From NCBI GenBank assembly GCA_032622095.1, contig CP136066.1, positions 102,135,319-102,199,318 of the forward strand: a stretch of 64,000 nucleotides of DNA, given 5' to 3'. Position numbers and translations under genes: made by a program. Every line of letters starts with the position of its first letter. The stretch's first letter is position 1. Positions 45,301-55,389 of the stretch are shown one piece after another. A model generated the notes under the pieces. It was not told the origin of the DNA. It saw nothing but the letters and a program-made list of their open reading frames with translations, and ran no database searches. The stretch is from Siphonodentalium dalli (Eukaryota > Mollusca > Scaphopoda > Gadilida > Siphonodentaliidae).

Positions 45301-48300
45301 GATTCATAATTGCTCCATTGACTGTAACAGATGGAATTATTCCCCTCTTCGGATAGAGTGTCACTGAAACTTTATTTTGTCAGACTGTCTGTATAGTCAC
45401 TGATTATATATGGCAATAATCTGTAATAAGATGTAGCACTATTTTATTTTATATTTACATGCAGTGCTGTTTTTATACAACAATTCTAATCCCCCCTAGA
45501 TCATCATGTGATCGACCATACATCGCGCGAGGACCTGGTTGAATTAAGGGGGGTTTTATGGATAACTTCTGTCCTCAAGCTAGATTATACTTATGACATT
45601 TAATGGCATGTTTTCTAACGTGGAGGGTTAGATATGCTTGAGACACCACCACTCTTCAATTCACACCAAGTTATCAGCTGTCATATTCGGATATTAGAAC
45701 CCATAGCCATGATATATGGTTTATTTTGTGTATACTAGTAATATTGTTATTTTCAGTACCTTTATATACCAGTACTGTGTATAACAATGCATATAAATTA
45801 ATCCATGTATACATGTATATTGATTCAACGGATTCAGTGGTTTTGTCCATAAGTCTATCAAATATGCGGGGAAAACATGGCCACAAGCAGTACACCCTGT
45901 TAAATTTCGAATTTGAATCAATTGGCGCACCCTGCAGCCAGCTTTTATTGGAGAACTTTTTCTCACGTGGATAGTTTGGGTCACCGCTAGATGTGAGCCA
46001 TGTTTTGTTCTCAAGCTGTCCTTGTGAAGACATCACTGCCAGCGGTGATCTGGAATTTTACTATTTTTATGGCTAAATAATTTGGTTGATCCTACAGACG
46101 ACACCCCTTGTCCGATCGTCACCAGATTCCACAATGATCTTCTGGATAACCAGGGTGAGAGTAATCTAATTTTCCCGAATTTCGTTAAAAAACATTACCA
46201 CAGGCAGCAATTTGGTATCTTACTGTTTGATCCTCTTTTGCGTGACTGAATTGTTTAGCAACTGTACAGTCATATCCCTCATCTGATAGTCACCACACTT
46301 TATATTGATCTTCGGGCTGACAACTAGATGGGAGCTATCGAATGCTTTGAATTTTTTTGGAAAACATTGTCGCCAGCAGTCATCTTCTATTTTGGTTTTT
46401 ATATACATGTATATCTCTTCATTCGGATAGTCAGTATTACGTAGGTACTTCAACTTTCCGCATTCCTGTCATCATTTGAAATATAAAAATTTACCTGATA
46501 CCATGCACCCTTCAAAATTTGTTTCGTCGTATCTATTTTAATGACCCGTGTGGTAATATTGATACAGATATATTTGTCAAACATTTCTTTGTACAATATA
46601 CAGGTATTTAGTTTGTAACTAAATCTAGAAATATATAATAGTAGCTGGTGGACCCTACTTCGTCCGGGATGTTCCCCTCTGATTTTCGGAGAATTGCGCG
46701 ATTTAACCTTGAATTGACCATTTTAAAGGTGAACGATTTGACCCGTCCAAAACACTCCCCGGACAAAAGTCACGACAAAAATACCCGTCGAAATCCGCCA
46801 GGCTTTACCCGATTTGACCTTGAATTGACAATTTTGAATGTCAAGATCAGGTCAGGGTCATAATTTGACCCACCGAAACACTCCTGGGACAAAAGTAACA
46901 GTAGGTATTATATTTCGTTGAAATACTTCCGTTTTACCAGATTTGACCTTGAATTGATCTTTTTGAATGTCAAAGTCAGGTCGGGATCAAGATTTGACCC
47001 GTCCAAATAGTCCAGAAACATGCCTACATCAGCACGTTCGAGAACATGGTCCCACGTGAAATTGGACCCGTCCATATTGCTCCCGGGATCGAAGTAGTCC
47101 TACACACTTCTTTTAGTCGGATCGGTCAAGGTCCAGAAACATGCCTATGAGCGAGGTCAAGTTGACACGTTAAATACCAAATCCGAGTCGGATCAGTCGA
47201 GCAGTGTTAGAGTCTATAACACATACACACATGCATTCATGCATACACACATACATACAGACAGGTGTTCCAAAATGTATAATCGATAGCTACAACAATT
47301 CTATGGTAGATAGTTCACGGCCGACCTGATGCATGCATCTTAGTTTTCTTGTATTAGACTGTCCGCGGGCCCATGAGTCCATCAGGGCCTGCCCGGACTT
47401 GCACGGGCTTTCCCGTGCTCTCTTGGTGCAGATCGTCATTTAAGGGATTACTAAAGCCGGCCGCGAACGAAATAGCGAGTCAATATTTACAATATACCTT
47501 TAGTAAGTGCCTCGATCCCATTATTCATCAATATATAATATGATCGGGTCGCTGTGTCAGTCGAGGCTCTCCCGGGTTCTTTAAGTTAATATCGGCATTT
47601 AAAGTGTTAATAAACCCGCCGGTTGATGACACAGCAAGTAAATTTGCATGCTTATTCAGAATCCTACTACCGTACGGAATCATATTAGACTGTCCGCGGG
47701 TTCAGGAGGCAGCCAGGGCCTGCCCGGGCTTGCCCGGGCTTGCCGCGTTCTTCTGGCGCATATCGTTATTTAAGGGGTTAATGAAGCCGGCGGCGAATGA
47801 GATAGGGAGTCAATATTTGCAATATACCTTTAGTAAGTGCCTCGCTATACCATTATTCATCAATATATAATATTATCAGGTTTCTGTGTCCGTCCGGTCT
47901 CTCCCGGGTTCTTTTAGTTAATATCGATATTTAGAGGGTTAATAAACCCGCCGGTGGACGACACAGCAAGTCAATTTTCAAAATATATGCTTATTCTGTA
48001 TCCTACTACCATATGACATCATATTAGACTGTCTGCGGGCCCATGAGACCACCAGGGCCTGCCCGGGCGTGCCCGGGCTTGCGCCATGTTCTTCTGGCAC
48101 ATATCGTCATTTAAGGGGTTAATGAAGCCGGCCGCGAACGAGATAGCGAGTCAATATTTGCAATATACCTTTAGTAAGTGCCTCGCTACCATTAGTCATC
48201 AATATATAATATGGTCGGGTCTATGCGTCCGTCTGGGCTCTCCCGGGTTCTTTTAGTCAATATCGGCATTTAAATGGTTAATAAACCCGCCGGTGGACGA

Positions 48301-51300
48301 CACAGCAAGTCAATTTTCATAATATATGCTTATTCTGTATCCTACTACCATATGACATCATATTAGACTGTCTGCGGGTCCATGAGATCACCATGGCCTG
48401 CCCGGGCGTGCCCGGGCTTGCGCCATGTTCTTCTGGCGCATATCGTCATTTAAGGGGTTAATGAAGCCGGCCGCGAGCGAGATAGCGAGTCAATATTGCA
48501 ATATATACCTTTAGTAAGTGCCTCGCTACCATTAGTCATCAATATATAATATGGTCGGGTCTATGTGTCCGTCTGGGCTCTCCCTGGTTCTTTTAGTCAA
48601 TATCGGCATTTAAATGGTTAATAAACCCGCCGGTGGACGACACAGCAAGTAAATTTTCACAATATATGCTTATTCTGTATCCTACTACCATGTGGCATCA
48701 TATTAGACTGTCTGCGGGCCCATGAGAACACCCGGACCTGCCCGGGCTTGCCCGGGCGTGCCCGGGCTTGCCCGGGCACTAATTAGTCACACCCTATTTT
48801 ATTTATCAATGGGTTATGAAACATCAATTCCGCTCTCTTCCAAACGTGAGACGTCCTTACACGAATGTCGTAGTCGGGTCAATACTCAAATACAGACAGA
48901 GGTTGTTTTCCCCGATAAAACCGCTTGAATGCCACAGAGATAATTATTGCATAATGATGATAAACAATCGAAAAATCCATACAAAAATATAAAACCTTTT
49001 AGCTACAAAAACAAACCAGTTGTTGGAGATTCCAGTCAGATTTTAAAACGCTCAATTCAATTTACAGTGTTCACATCAGGGTTCCCATAGCTTATCTGGA
49101 CGATTATATACCGTTTTTGTCGGCATCCATGATAATCTCGTCAACTTCTTTGCGTGTGGCCTTGAACCCCAAAGCCTTCATAAACGACATCAACTCGTCT
49201 GACGTAATGACACCATCGCCGTTCTTATCAAACACTTTAAATGCTCCTTTATATTCTGGAATGAAACGGAATAAATATCCTAATATGTTGTGACAATGAC
49301 TCACAGTTCTCAAAATCAGTTATCATGACATCATCAGATTTTAGCAATATACGCCTGGTCATTGAGTCATTGTATTCATCCAGCACCGTTCGGTTTTGTT
49401 TTTTTGTGTGTGCTACAGGTCAAAGTTCTGGAGTAGCATCCAAATATGAATATTCAGAAGCTCCACATATGTAATGCTACTCCAGAACTTTGACCTGTTG
49501 CACTAAAAACACGAAAAGGGGGATGGATGGCTCAAATATGACCGCGACACAGTGACAAGGCGTATACACGTGGTGTTTAAATGTTCCAGAATGTGATTAT
49601 ACGAGCTTGTAGACGAAATCGTTTAATAAATACTTGGCGGTTATAAATGTTCAAACTTGAATGTCGTTGTTTTTTTTATGGGACTACCGTGCATTCGACC
49701 ATCGTGACGTGCATCGATCGTCATTGGTAATTGTTAAGAGATATACACGAAGAATTCATCGCCGGTTTAGGTTGGATACACACATGCATGTAATCTCTGT
49801 AATTATCGTGTATTTGGAGTTTTACATGGATCATACAGACAGTGTAATATGTGTCCACTGACAACCCAATCACTGTGGATGTGTTGTCCGCACTGAGTTC
49901 CAGTTCCAATTAAGTCGGAATGAAGATAAACCGCTATATTGGCCCGAGTCGCCATGCCACTTAAAATAATTGTTCGTGGGATAACCAAATGGTGGACGTT
50001 CTATTTAAATAATTACCAGTCCTCTCTTGATATATAGCAGTGGTGGATCAGGATTTCCCCGACTTGGGTCTATATATGATCCCCGACTTGGGCCTTTATA
50101 TGATCCCGAAAGCTACCAGGCGAGGATGGCTAACTGAGCTATTTAAGTAAAACATATTATATTATTGCACCTTCTTGCCCAGATTATTTCGACTGATACA
50201 TTCAACTAAGTCCCTTAGCGATTTGAAGCTTTCGAGACCCCACGCCAATCAAGCATCATGGTCGAACATGTTCTATATCAAGCAGTGTTCGCGCTGTCAG
50301 TAGCCAATGGCTAATATTTTTCGAATTTGGCTAATAAAAATTTCATTTGGCTAAACTTTTGGCTAAACTTTTTTTGCCCCAAATGGAGACCGAAAGCATA
50401 TAGAGTCGTAAAGCTAATACGTAATCAAACTTCACGGGACAGCGAAATGTAAGCTCTAACATTTAACCAGACTAATCGTCAAAACGCATAAGCTGTACAC
50501 TGGTTATGTAATTGATTAAGCCGTCTTGATAAGATAAAACACCTAAATCCTTTGTTCATTATAGAAGAGCAGTTCTTAACCAATGGTTGCGTAATCTGCA
50601 TCCCGTTTAATAAACTGGCTTCTCGTCATAAAAGTGTCAACGACATAGAGTTATTACAATTAGCTTAGCATATTTATGCGGGCTATTTTGCAAATTGTTC
50701 GGTGTGAAATCCCGTCGTATTCTATATTAATTTTTAAGAATTGATCTGCCTGTGTAATATACTGCATATATGGTCGTATAATATTGTTTTTTAAAGTTGT
50801 TTTTGTGTTGATTTAATTATGTTTTTATACTGAGTAACAAATAAAGTTTAAAGCAAATATTTTAGTCATTAATTGTGAACCGCCCAGAAAATGAGGATTT
50901 AATTTGGCCAAAAACATTTGGCTCAAGTTTTTTTCATTTGGCTAATAAAATGTTCATTTGGCTAAACTTTTGGCTAAAATATTTTTCGGTCCAGCGCGAA
51001 CACTGATATCAAGCCTCTGTATATACCAGACGTGTCGCTTCTGGTGTTCGTGTATTAATAAAATGCCAGATATCACACAGACTTGACTAATTTCCGCATC
51101 CGTAAGAGAAGGCATGGTTTGGACTGGCCTTAAATGTCCTGATAGCAGACATTTTGACTTCGCTCATCACTACTCACTTGTCTGGCCTGTTAACAATGAA
51201 CCTCTCGCGCGCAGGTGATTAATGTTGTCAATTATTGGTGTTGCCATGTAAAATACATGCAGAAATTACATGCATGTGTGTATCCACCCTTAGCGGGACT

Positions 51301-52548
51301 CAATGCATTTGCATTGAGTACATATACAAAAATCACAAATGCCTGTAAAACCGCGATAATCAAGAACAAGTTTTGAACGTAAAAAACATAATATTTTTGT
51401 TCTTGTTTTGATAATTGTCATTTAACGACATTTGCATGCTATAGCCATTGTTATGTCAACCTAAACTGTTAGTAACAGTCCTATTAACAAATAGTGATTG
51501 ACAATTGTGATTCAGATAGTCGAAAATCTGTGTTTTGTTGAATGTTTTACTGTTTCACCTTCTCCAATGTTCAACTTTCACGATTCGACCATTTAATTTT
51601 AATGCACTATAGTGATATCAGAAGAAACGGCAATGTAACTGAAACAGTTGACATATTGATATATACCTATGCTAAATTAATCCCCCCACCTAGTTATAAA
51701 AGTATACATTTGATTGATTGGAATGGTTTGTTATACATTGGGGAGGTGTTCAGGAAAACTGAGCAGACAGACGAAAATATAATAGAAAAGTGTATATAAG
51801 GATTCCTATGAATTGGTGGCAAATGTTCAGATAATAAGTTTAACGTTTGTTGAACTTATTATCTGAACATTTCCCAAGTGAACTATACTCATTAATGAGT
51901 AGTTAGTGTTAGAAATGGTTAAAGATGCATAATCCGAATTAACGCTCCAAAATGACTAGTTCTTTGGCTTCGGGGTGAGAAATATTTGAATCTAGTTGAG
52001 GAACCAACCCGTCAAAGCTCAGAGTGATCTGATTTTGATTTTTGAAATTTGCTATTTCTCGAAATGTGTAATTAGTTGTGTCCCAGAAGAGTCGTCAAAC
52101 GATTGTCAAGGACAAAATTGCGGATGAAGATGGATAACTCTAAAATCAAGTGGTAATAAGAAACAAAATGTTGATAAATAACTCGTTTTGGGAATTTTAT
52201 GGCATAGTTGGCGGCGGATAGCATTATTTTGTTGTAATTAATCGATTCTGATAACAAAAGCGTATTTTGATCGTATACATTTTATTAAATTCAGGTATGA
52301 AATGAGGAATAATTTCAAATAAATACACAAGATTATCACAGGGATAGATCAGGACTAAAACAAATTTGGGGAATAAATAATAAAAGTTAGGTTGGTTAAG
52401 AGGTAAGCGGAAGGGAATGACACAGTAAATGGAATCTGCATGTGTAGGTGCTCTATCCGGGAATTACATGATAACAAAATAGTGCACCTTGATCGTCGGT
52501 ATTGCTAGAACAATTGTTCTCACCTTCTTGTTCTTTGTGCGTCAGATC
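36119..52548 (-). CDS. Gene B: second divergent calmodulin-like EF-hand protein (4 coding exons proposed)
   Basis: On the minus strand the exons are 52548-52524, 49255-49112, 39833-39591 and tentatively 36321-36119. All joins are phase 1, giving 205 residues with an initiator Met from an unlocated ATG exon, or about 145 if the long tail is not used. EF-hand loops are residues 19-30 (DKNGDGVITSDE, canonical), 55-66 (DKNGNMNINEEE, Gly6 replaced by Met), 92-103 (DQKGKGYIVTND, weak) and 128-139 (DIDGDGRINYEE, canonical). Calcium binding is thus expected at sites 1 and 4, a different pattern of loss from gene A. The two genes converge, their stops about 9.5 kb apart, with the same exon plan. Introns of 3.3, 9.3 and 3.3 kb are filled with mobile elements. 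A possible AATAAA is at 35915-35920 on the minus strand. Confidence 0.8.
36322..37213. other. Gene B intron, no other feature
   Basis: No long frame and no shared repeat recognised until the family A element begins at 37214. Confidence 0.55.
37214..37715 (-). mobile_element. TTAA-bounded MITE family A, 502-bp copy, inverted
   Basis: Exact-length reverse complement of 21929-22430, with TTAA at both extremes. It is nested in the repeat whose other copy is at 23895-24075, whose words (gttcatataggacttaaatg, atataggacctaaatattca) lie on either side. AAAGAGCGTT motifs lie at about 37437 and 37482, reading on the minus strand. Confidence 0.92.
37735..37960 (+). repeat. Dispersed repeat, direct copy of 23895-24075
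   Basis: Same ordered blocks, with extra internal cacatatgttcatattggac repeats. Confidence 0.75.
38041..38443. mobile_element. TTAA-bounded MITE family C, copy 2
   Basis: Nearly identical to 15463-15845, in the same orientation, with a ~20-bp addition between the two palindromes (aaaacagattttttgttagg) and the last TTAA mutated to TTAC. One arm has cattatctt for cattctctt. Confidence 0.9.
38497..38620. mobile_element. Family E left end, truncated
   Basis: ttaaaggcccacttaatttt, then ccatattatataccacttgg, matches 31587-31700. The right end was not found. Confidence 0.65.
38769..39217. mobile_element. Palindrome-ended MITE, best-preserved copy
   Basis: Left caagcctgagtttagtgtgc and right gcacgctataatcaggtttt are inverted, followed inwards by two hairpins (about 38800-38890 and 39098-39195) built of gaggtccccagagggtgaat and its complement. 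It is homologous to 7368-7786 and 8165-8395. Confidence 0.75.
39393..39566. repeat. 174-bp near-perfect palindrome without spacer
   Basis: The centre lies at 39479/39480 (gcttgttgcaacaagc) with 87-bp arms that differ at only a few positions. It ends 24 bp from gene B exon 4. One arm also occurs alone near 31100-31190. Confidence 0.95.
39591..39833 (-). CDS. Gene B exon 4 (243 bp), rest of EF-hand 2, EF-hand 3 and EF-hand 4
   Basis: The minus-strand acceptor is aacttgcag and the donor gttggt. The 243 bp equal the sum of the two vertebrate calmodulin exons for this region. The first codon is completed by the G of the preceding exon, giving G-N-M-N-I-N-E-E-E-F. Loop 3 has Lys at ligand positions 3 and 5. 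Loop 4 (DIDGDGRINYE) is intact up to its last residue, which the next exon supplies. A 174-bp near-perfect palindrome begins 24 bp past the donor. Confidence 0.92.
40030..40610. mobile_element. Diverged palindromic element in gene B intron
   Basis: ccaaccaaaatctgactatg and tttgagaaatccacatttta face caaggtcggatttcaattgg and gtatggatttctcgacaaag. The words between are complementary but diverged. The 85- and 108-codon frames on opposite strands are by-products. Confidence 0.7.
40611..41369. other. Mostly unassigned; family B fragment at about 41200-41369
   Basis: atgttcagataataagttca, gaactactcgacaatgagta and flanking words match family B. It was cut by insertion of the 7.4-kb element at 41370. 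Nothing recognised before that. Confidence 0.55.
41395..42020 (+). repeat. Left subterminal ~340-bp repeats
   Basis: About 1.8 units. Each holds gggcaggtcttggtggtctc, ccatatggtagtaggataca, ggcgggtttattaaccattt, gagcccagacggacgc and tcattaaccccttaaatgac. Adjacent units are nearly identical, pointing to recent amplification. Confidence 0.9.
42003..42236 (+). CDS. Basic Ser/Thr/Lys-rich tail, possible last exon of an element protein
   Basis: The frame is 77 codons. A likely acceptor, gtgcttcattcacag, ends near 42033 at the junction between repeats and unique interior. Beyond it come K-S-C-K-V-R-K-F-L-S-G-Q, then Thr/Pro-rich sequence and a nuclear-localisation-like end (S-P-K-K-R-T, A-P-K-R-Q-K-N). 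It does not resemble a catalytic domain I know. It may be the remnant C-terminus of the element's own protein, or chance. Confidence 0.25.
   Translation: MQILTRVLHSQWTTMTDEEKSCKVRKFLSGQSRKSSTVTSTDGTLTVPRTTPTARKPSPKKRTISAKTSSAPKRQKN
42237..44110. other. AT-rich interior of the 7.4-kb element
   Basis: It contains a 79-codon frame at 42886-43125 with hydrophobic segments, repeated words (ttccgggaaatgtt; cattcctggaaat) suggesting a diverged internal duplication, and a partial subterminal repeat at about 43960-44110. No enzyme domain seen. Confidence 0.5.
42816..42913. ncRNA. Inverted pair of hammerhead-ribozyme-like motifs (tentative)
   Basis: A ~95-bp hairpin with a few-base centre. The minus-strand half reads ctgatga, aggcctgatgcc, gaaa, then agctatgtta. 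These fit the hammerhead core CUGANGA, stem II (GGC/GCC), GAAA and a tiny stem III with a UUA cleavage triplet. The + half has ctgacga and gaaa but a poorer stem II. Stem I pairing is weak. Penelope-like retroelements are known to carry such motifs; this could be such a remnant. Confidence 0.35.
44111..47351 (+). mobile_element. Element G, copy 1 (3.2 kb), nested in the 7.4-kb element
   Basis: Starts tttcggccaatttggccggt and ends catcttagttttcttg. It splits the host repeat word gacatca / tattagactgtc without duplicating any host base, inserting between A and T. It is the inverse of 60514-63924. It contains a ~168-bp tandem pair (44800-45090) and a cacatacatacaga microsatellite near its right end. 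Insertion at AT without target duplication is Helitron-like, but the 5' TC and 3' CTRR hallmarks are not clear. Confidence 0.75.
47352..48794 (-). repeat. Right subterminal ~340-bp repeats (about 4 units)
   Basis: Units starting near 47357, 47683, 48024 and 48360 each read attagactgtctgcgggccc, cttgcgccatgttcttctgg, gaagccggccgcgaacgaga and taaacccgccggtggacgac. This is the reverse complement of the left array. Neighbouring units are almost identical. Confidence 0.9.
48803..49111. other. No recognisable feature
   Basis: Gene B intron between the 7.4-kb element and exon 3. Confidence 0.6.
49112..49255 (-). CDS. Gene B exon 3 (144 bp), EF-hand 1 and start of EF-hand 2
   Basis: The minus-strand acceptor is tcattccag and the donor gtatat. 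The exon is exactly 144 bp, phase 1 to phase 1, starting E-Y-K-G-A-F-K-V-F-D-K-N-G-D-G and ending D-A-D-K-N-G. Loop 1 has every calcium ligand. Length and phase equal those of gene A exon 3. Confidence 0.92.
49398..49512. repeat. Hairpin upstream of gene B exon 3
   Basis: gtgctacaggtcaaagttct followed by ggagtagcat pairs with atgctactccagaactttga followed by cctgttgcac, with a ~35-bp loop. Confidence 0.9.
49513..50274. other. Unassigned; short repeat shared with 51260-51292
   Basis: ggatacacacatgcatgtaat near 49764 recurs inverted as attacatgcatgtgtgtatcc near 51272. No gene recognised. Confidence 0.5.
50283..51005. mobile_element. Non-autonomous hAT-like element, 723 bp
   Basis: Ends cagtgttcgcgctg and cagcgcgaacactg are perfect 14-bp inverted repeats in the CA...TG form of hAT elements. 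ATATCAAG flanks both sides (50275-50282 and 51006-51013), a perfect 8-bp target duplication. Several tttggctaa words near both ends, all in the same orientation, may be transposase-binding sites. No coding frame. Confidence 0.92.
51014..51689. other. No recognisable feature
   Basis: Gene B intron 2 (between exons 2 and 3); AT-rich, short frames only. Confidence 0.55.
51690..51915. mobile_element. MITE family B fragment, copy 6
   Basis: aaatgttcagataataagttt and aacttattatctgaacatttcc form a close hairpin (51822-51874), and ctcattaatgagtagtt follows. It overlaps an 85-codon frame at 51542 that I regard as chance. Confidence 0.7.
51923..52245 (+). repeat. Dispersed repeat family F, copy 3
   Basis: ttaaagatgcataatccg, tttggcttcggggtgagaaa and ttgataaataactcgttttg match the other copies, with gatggataactctaaaatca near 52130. 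Confidence 0.8.
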
Positions 52549-53266
52549 CTGGAAAAGATATACGAGTGTATTAATAACAACAAATTAAAAGGTCAACTAT
52601 ATCATATATGTACATTAATGTGATTAATCTGTATAATATCAACCGAAGAAGGCCTATAGACCGAAAGCTTTTGAAGTGCGACTTCTTGTATTGGTAAACT
52701 TATAGGGTTTTTTCCAAATATAATCCGCACAGGCACCACCCATGCTCGTGGTTCATATTATATATTAAACGCGGTGAATTGGCAGTTTCTTCTTGTCATC
52801 CATCGCAAACGAATTTTAGCGGGGGTATAGAAATTAGTTCCGTCCGTAACAACTTTGGAGATCTGTATCTCACTCATCTAAGATCGGATTTCAATTATCG
52901 TCAATTCCTTAATTTGCAGAGTTATTGCCATTGGAGTGAAAATGTATCTGTGATAAATGATCTTTAGTATACTCATGGGGCAGCGTGAATGGTACATTTT
53001 ATTTAGAGCGTAAAATATGTCCAGCCCTGTATCTCCGTCAGAGTTCAAGCTGGCCGGAACATTATTTTTGGCAAATGTTTTGGCCATTTCTGATATATTT
53101 TTTTCGTCATTTTCCAGAATATTTGACCAAATTGAAAAACAAAAATATTCTATCATCGAGAAAACTGAAACTAAAACAAAAATATGAAGAAACTATGAAC
53201 AAATATAACTGATTAATTTATATCATCTAAATTTGAAACCACAATGCAGTAAAGTAGTGTCGCTTG
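52246..53266. other. Contains gene B exon 2; otherwise unassigned
   Basis: gaagaaggcctatagaccgaaagcttt at 52644 resembles the Penelope/hammerhead-like word set seen at 42.8 kb. Frames of up to 92 codons near 52.8-53.2 kb on both strands have no recognised domain. Confidence 0.45.
52524..52548 (-). CDS. Gene B exon 2 (25 bp), N-terminal residues
   Basis: Reading the minus strand, acceptor atcttttccag is followed by 25 bases, GATCTGACG to AAGAAG, then donor gtgaga. It encodes DLTHKEQE plus a split Glu codon and runs into EYKGAF. L-T-x-x-x-x-x-E-Y aligns with L-T-E-E-Q-I-A-E-F of calmodulin, two codons shorter at the front. Both splice sites and the phase are right, but the exon is very short. 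Confidence 0.65.
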
Positions 53267-53605
53267 ATTAAAGATGCATAATCCGATTAAGCGCCCCTCA
53301 GTTACTATTTATTTGGATTCTAGGGGGGGGGTAAACAATATTTGATTCGACTCGAGAAACCCACCTGTCAACTCTCAGAGTTGTTAGATCTCGATTTTTG
53401 AAATCTATTATTTTTCACCATCACTGATTTATTACTGGCACAGTGAAAGTCGACGAGCCGACGTTCTCTGACCATATTGCGGATGAAAATGGATAACTCT
53501 AAAATCAAGAGGTTTTCTGTTGATAATAAGGCCAAATTTCGTCGAACAACATGTTGATAAATAACACGTTTCGGGCAATTTTATATTATAGTTGACAGTC
53601 ATCAA
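53267..53605 (+). repeat. Dispersed repeat family F, copy 4 (longest)
   Basis: attaaagatgcataatccga through tatattatagttgacagtca. It includes tgaaaatggataactctaaa and ttgataaataacacgtttcg, shared with copies 1 and 3. Confidence 0.85.
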
Positions 53606-55389
53606 AACAATGATATCCACATACAATAGAATTTGTCCAGTCATCGCAAGTAAGATTAAGAAACATGTCATCTTGCACCTCATAAATTTAATAAACAGAG
53701 CAAAGCAACATCTCTCTTGTTTTAATAAAATTGTTTATTTATTCCGTTCAACCCAAATCATGTATAATACAGCAACATAGCTAATATTATGTTCATTGTG
53801 TAGAATATAAGCCCGTAATGCGTATTACGCCGAATGTGGTATACTGCCAAGCTGATCTGGCCGTGTCAATGGAGCTATGGCCATGGGTATATCTCGCAGA
53901 ACAACACATTTCGGGTTTCTCAGGATGCGAGTTATTTTAGGAAATATGATTTTAAATGTACTAGCTCTATTGCGTACCGGTTATACTTTTTGCAGGATGT
54001 ATGTATTCGCGGATGTATTTTCCCGGATGTGTCATTGTTGCAGTATGTAACTTTTACGACCGTGGCGTTAATTGCTTTCGATATTTATGTTTGAACATGT
54101 CTTGGGCACTCTTGGAGATTTTATTGCGGGAACATAATGCATAATAGGAAAGCTAACATTGCTGATTAAGTATGTCACAGTTAGAATATAGACTAAAGGT
54201 CGTATTTCGAAGTATCGGGTGCGTATATTTAATCCGATTAGTAGAGTTTTGGTTCGCATTTAGAGACTTTCTGGTGTGGTGAATGAGAAACCAGTTGTGA
54301 TAATATTTTGCCGTAGTTGTAATAATTTGAAGTATTAGTTGTTTTAATGGAATTCTGAGTTGGTGCATTCGTGAAACCAATATATGTTATATTATAATTT
54401 ATATGTATACCTAGTAATATGAACTTGAGGGCGTTACCATTTCTGACAACATGTATAATTTTCTTGTAGTTGTCGTCTCGGCAAGTGACCATATCTAATT
54501 TGGACGCTTTTGTGTTTCTTTGAGGCAGGGAACGTATACGTTAATTTATCATGTTATGTGTAAATTTTGATTGAATGAGAACACTGAGAGAAATACACGT
54601 AATTATGCACTTAATACTTCGATGTCGCTTGCCATATCATTCATGGCTACAACTTCATTATTTTAGCTCGAAAAAACATTGTTTCGTAGTTATACATTTC
54701 TGAACTATATTAAAGGTAGATATGTTTTTACTTAATTATTTTGTAGTTCTTCCTTTCAGTGCAGACTCAAGAGTCAAATTTCGATGCACTTGATTTTAGT
54801 ACTTCGGAAACTGGTCTACTTCCTTAAAGCGAAACGCACTAATTTAGGTGTTATTGCCTCCGTCACCGTGTACCCGGGGAAAACGGGAATGCTGTAGATT
54901 CATGCGGTGTCGGTTGCACATTCAAAACACTCCTCAAAAAGTACAAAGAGACGATATGTCATGCCAATAAGCTGATTGTCTGATATTGGATGCAATGTCT
55001 GACTGATTTTCGATAGAGGCTTTTGTTTATACTTACTGGGCCATGTGAGCGCATTACTGCGAGACCACCCCTGCTGGTATCCGACAAAAGATGCTTAGCG
55101 GTTGACACATAAATTGATTAATATAGCCAATACCGGCTCCAGGGGGGCTTATAGAAAACGATATAAAAGTCTTCCCGGTCGATTGTTCATTCGACACATC
55201 TCATACAACAACAAAGCACAGCATAAAATCCTTCTCAAGAGACCTGTTCATAAGAAGAACGGGATGCACTGGCTAGGATATACATGTAAATTATTGTAGA
55301 AGCGTAGTTTAAGAGGGAGATCGAGTGACAAATTCTGAATGAGGATTGCCATGCAAAATTGCAAAAGTTATATAAGAAGCAGATGAAAC
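53606..55389. other. No recognisable gene
   Basis: Frames of 60-86 codons on both strands without domains. Unique-looking sequence apart from the 55311-55380 repeat. Confidence 0.5.

Larger units (their letters stand above)
41370..48794. mobile_element. 7.4-kb TIR element with subterminal repeats and 8-bp TSD
   Basis: Left end cggtgtgactaattagtgcc, right end ggcactaattagtcacaccc: inverted repeats that continue into cccgggc runs. TATTTTAT flanks both sides (41362-41369 and 48795-48802), an 8-bp target duplication as made by hAT, P or Merlin-type elements. Both ends hold ~340-bp subterminal repeats in mirror orientation. A 3.2-kb element is nested at 44111-47351, so the original length was about 4.2 kb. 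No transposase domain was recognised, so it is probably non-autonomous or decayed. Confidence 0.85.

Noticed and set aside
45674-46036. 120-codon minus-strand frame, also present on the + strand at 61957-62319
   Set aside because: It looks like a conserved protein, but the two copies differ at about nine codons and all those differences change the amino acid. It also lies inside element G. There is no sign of protein-level selection.
50040-50130. Words resembling a tRNA A box on the minus strand (tagctcagttagcc)
   Set aside because: No matching B box or cloverleaf; a short duplicated word (cccgacttgggtct / cccgacttgggcct) explains the pattern.
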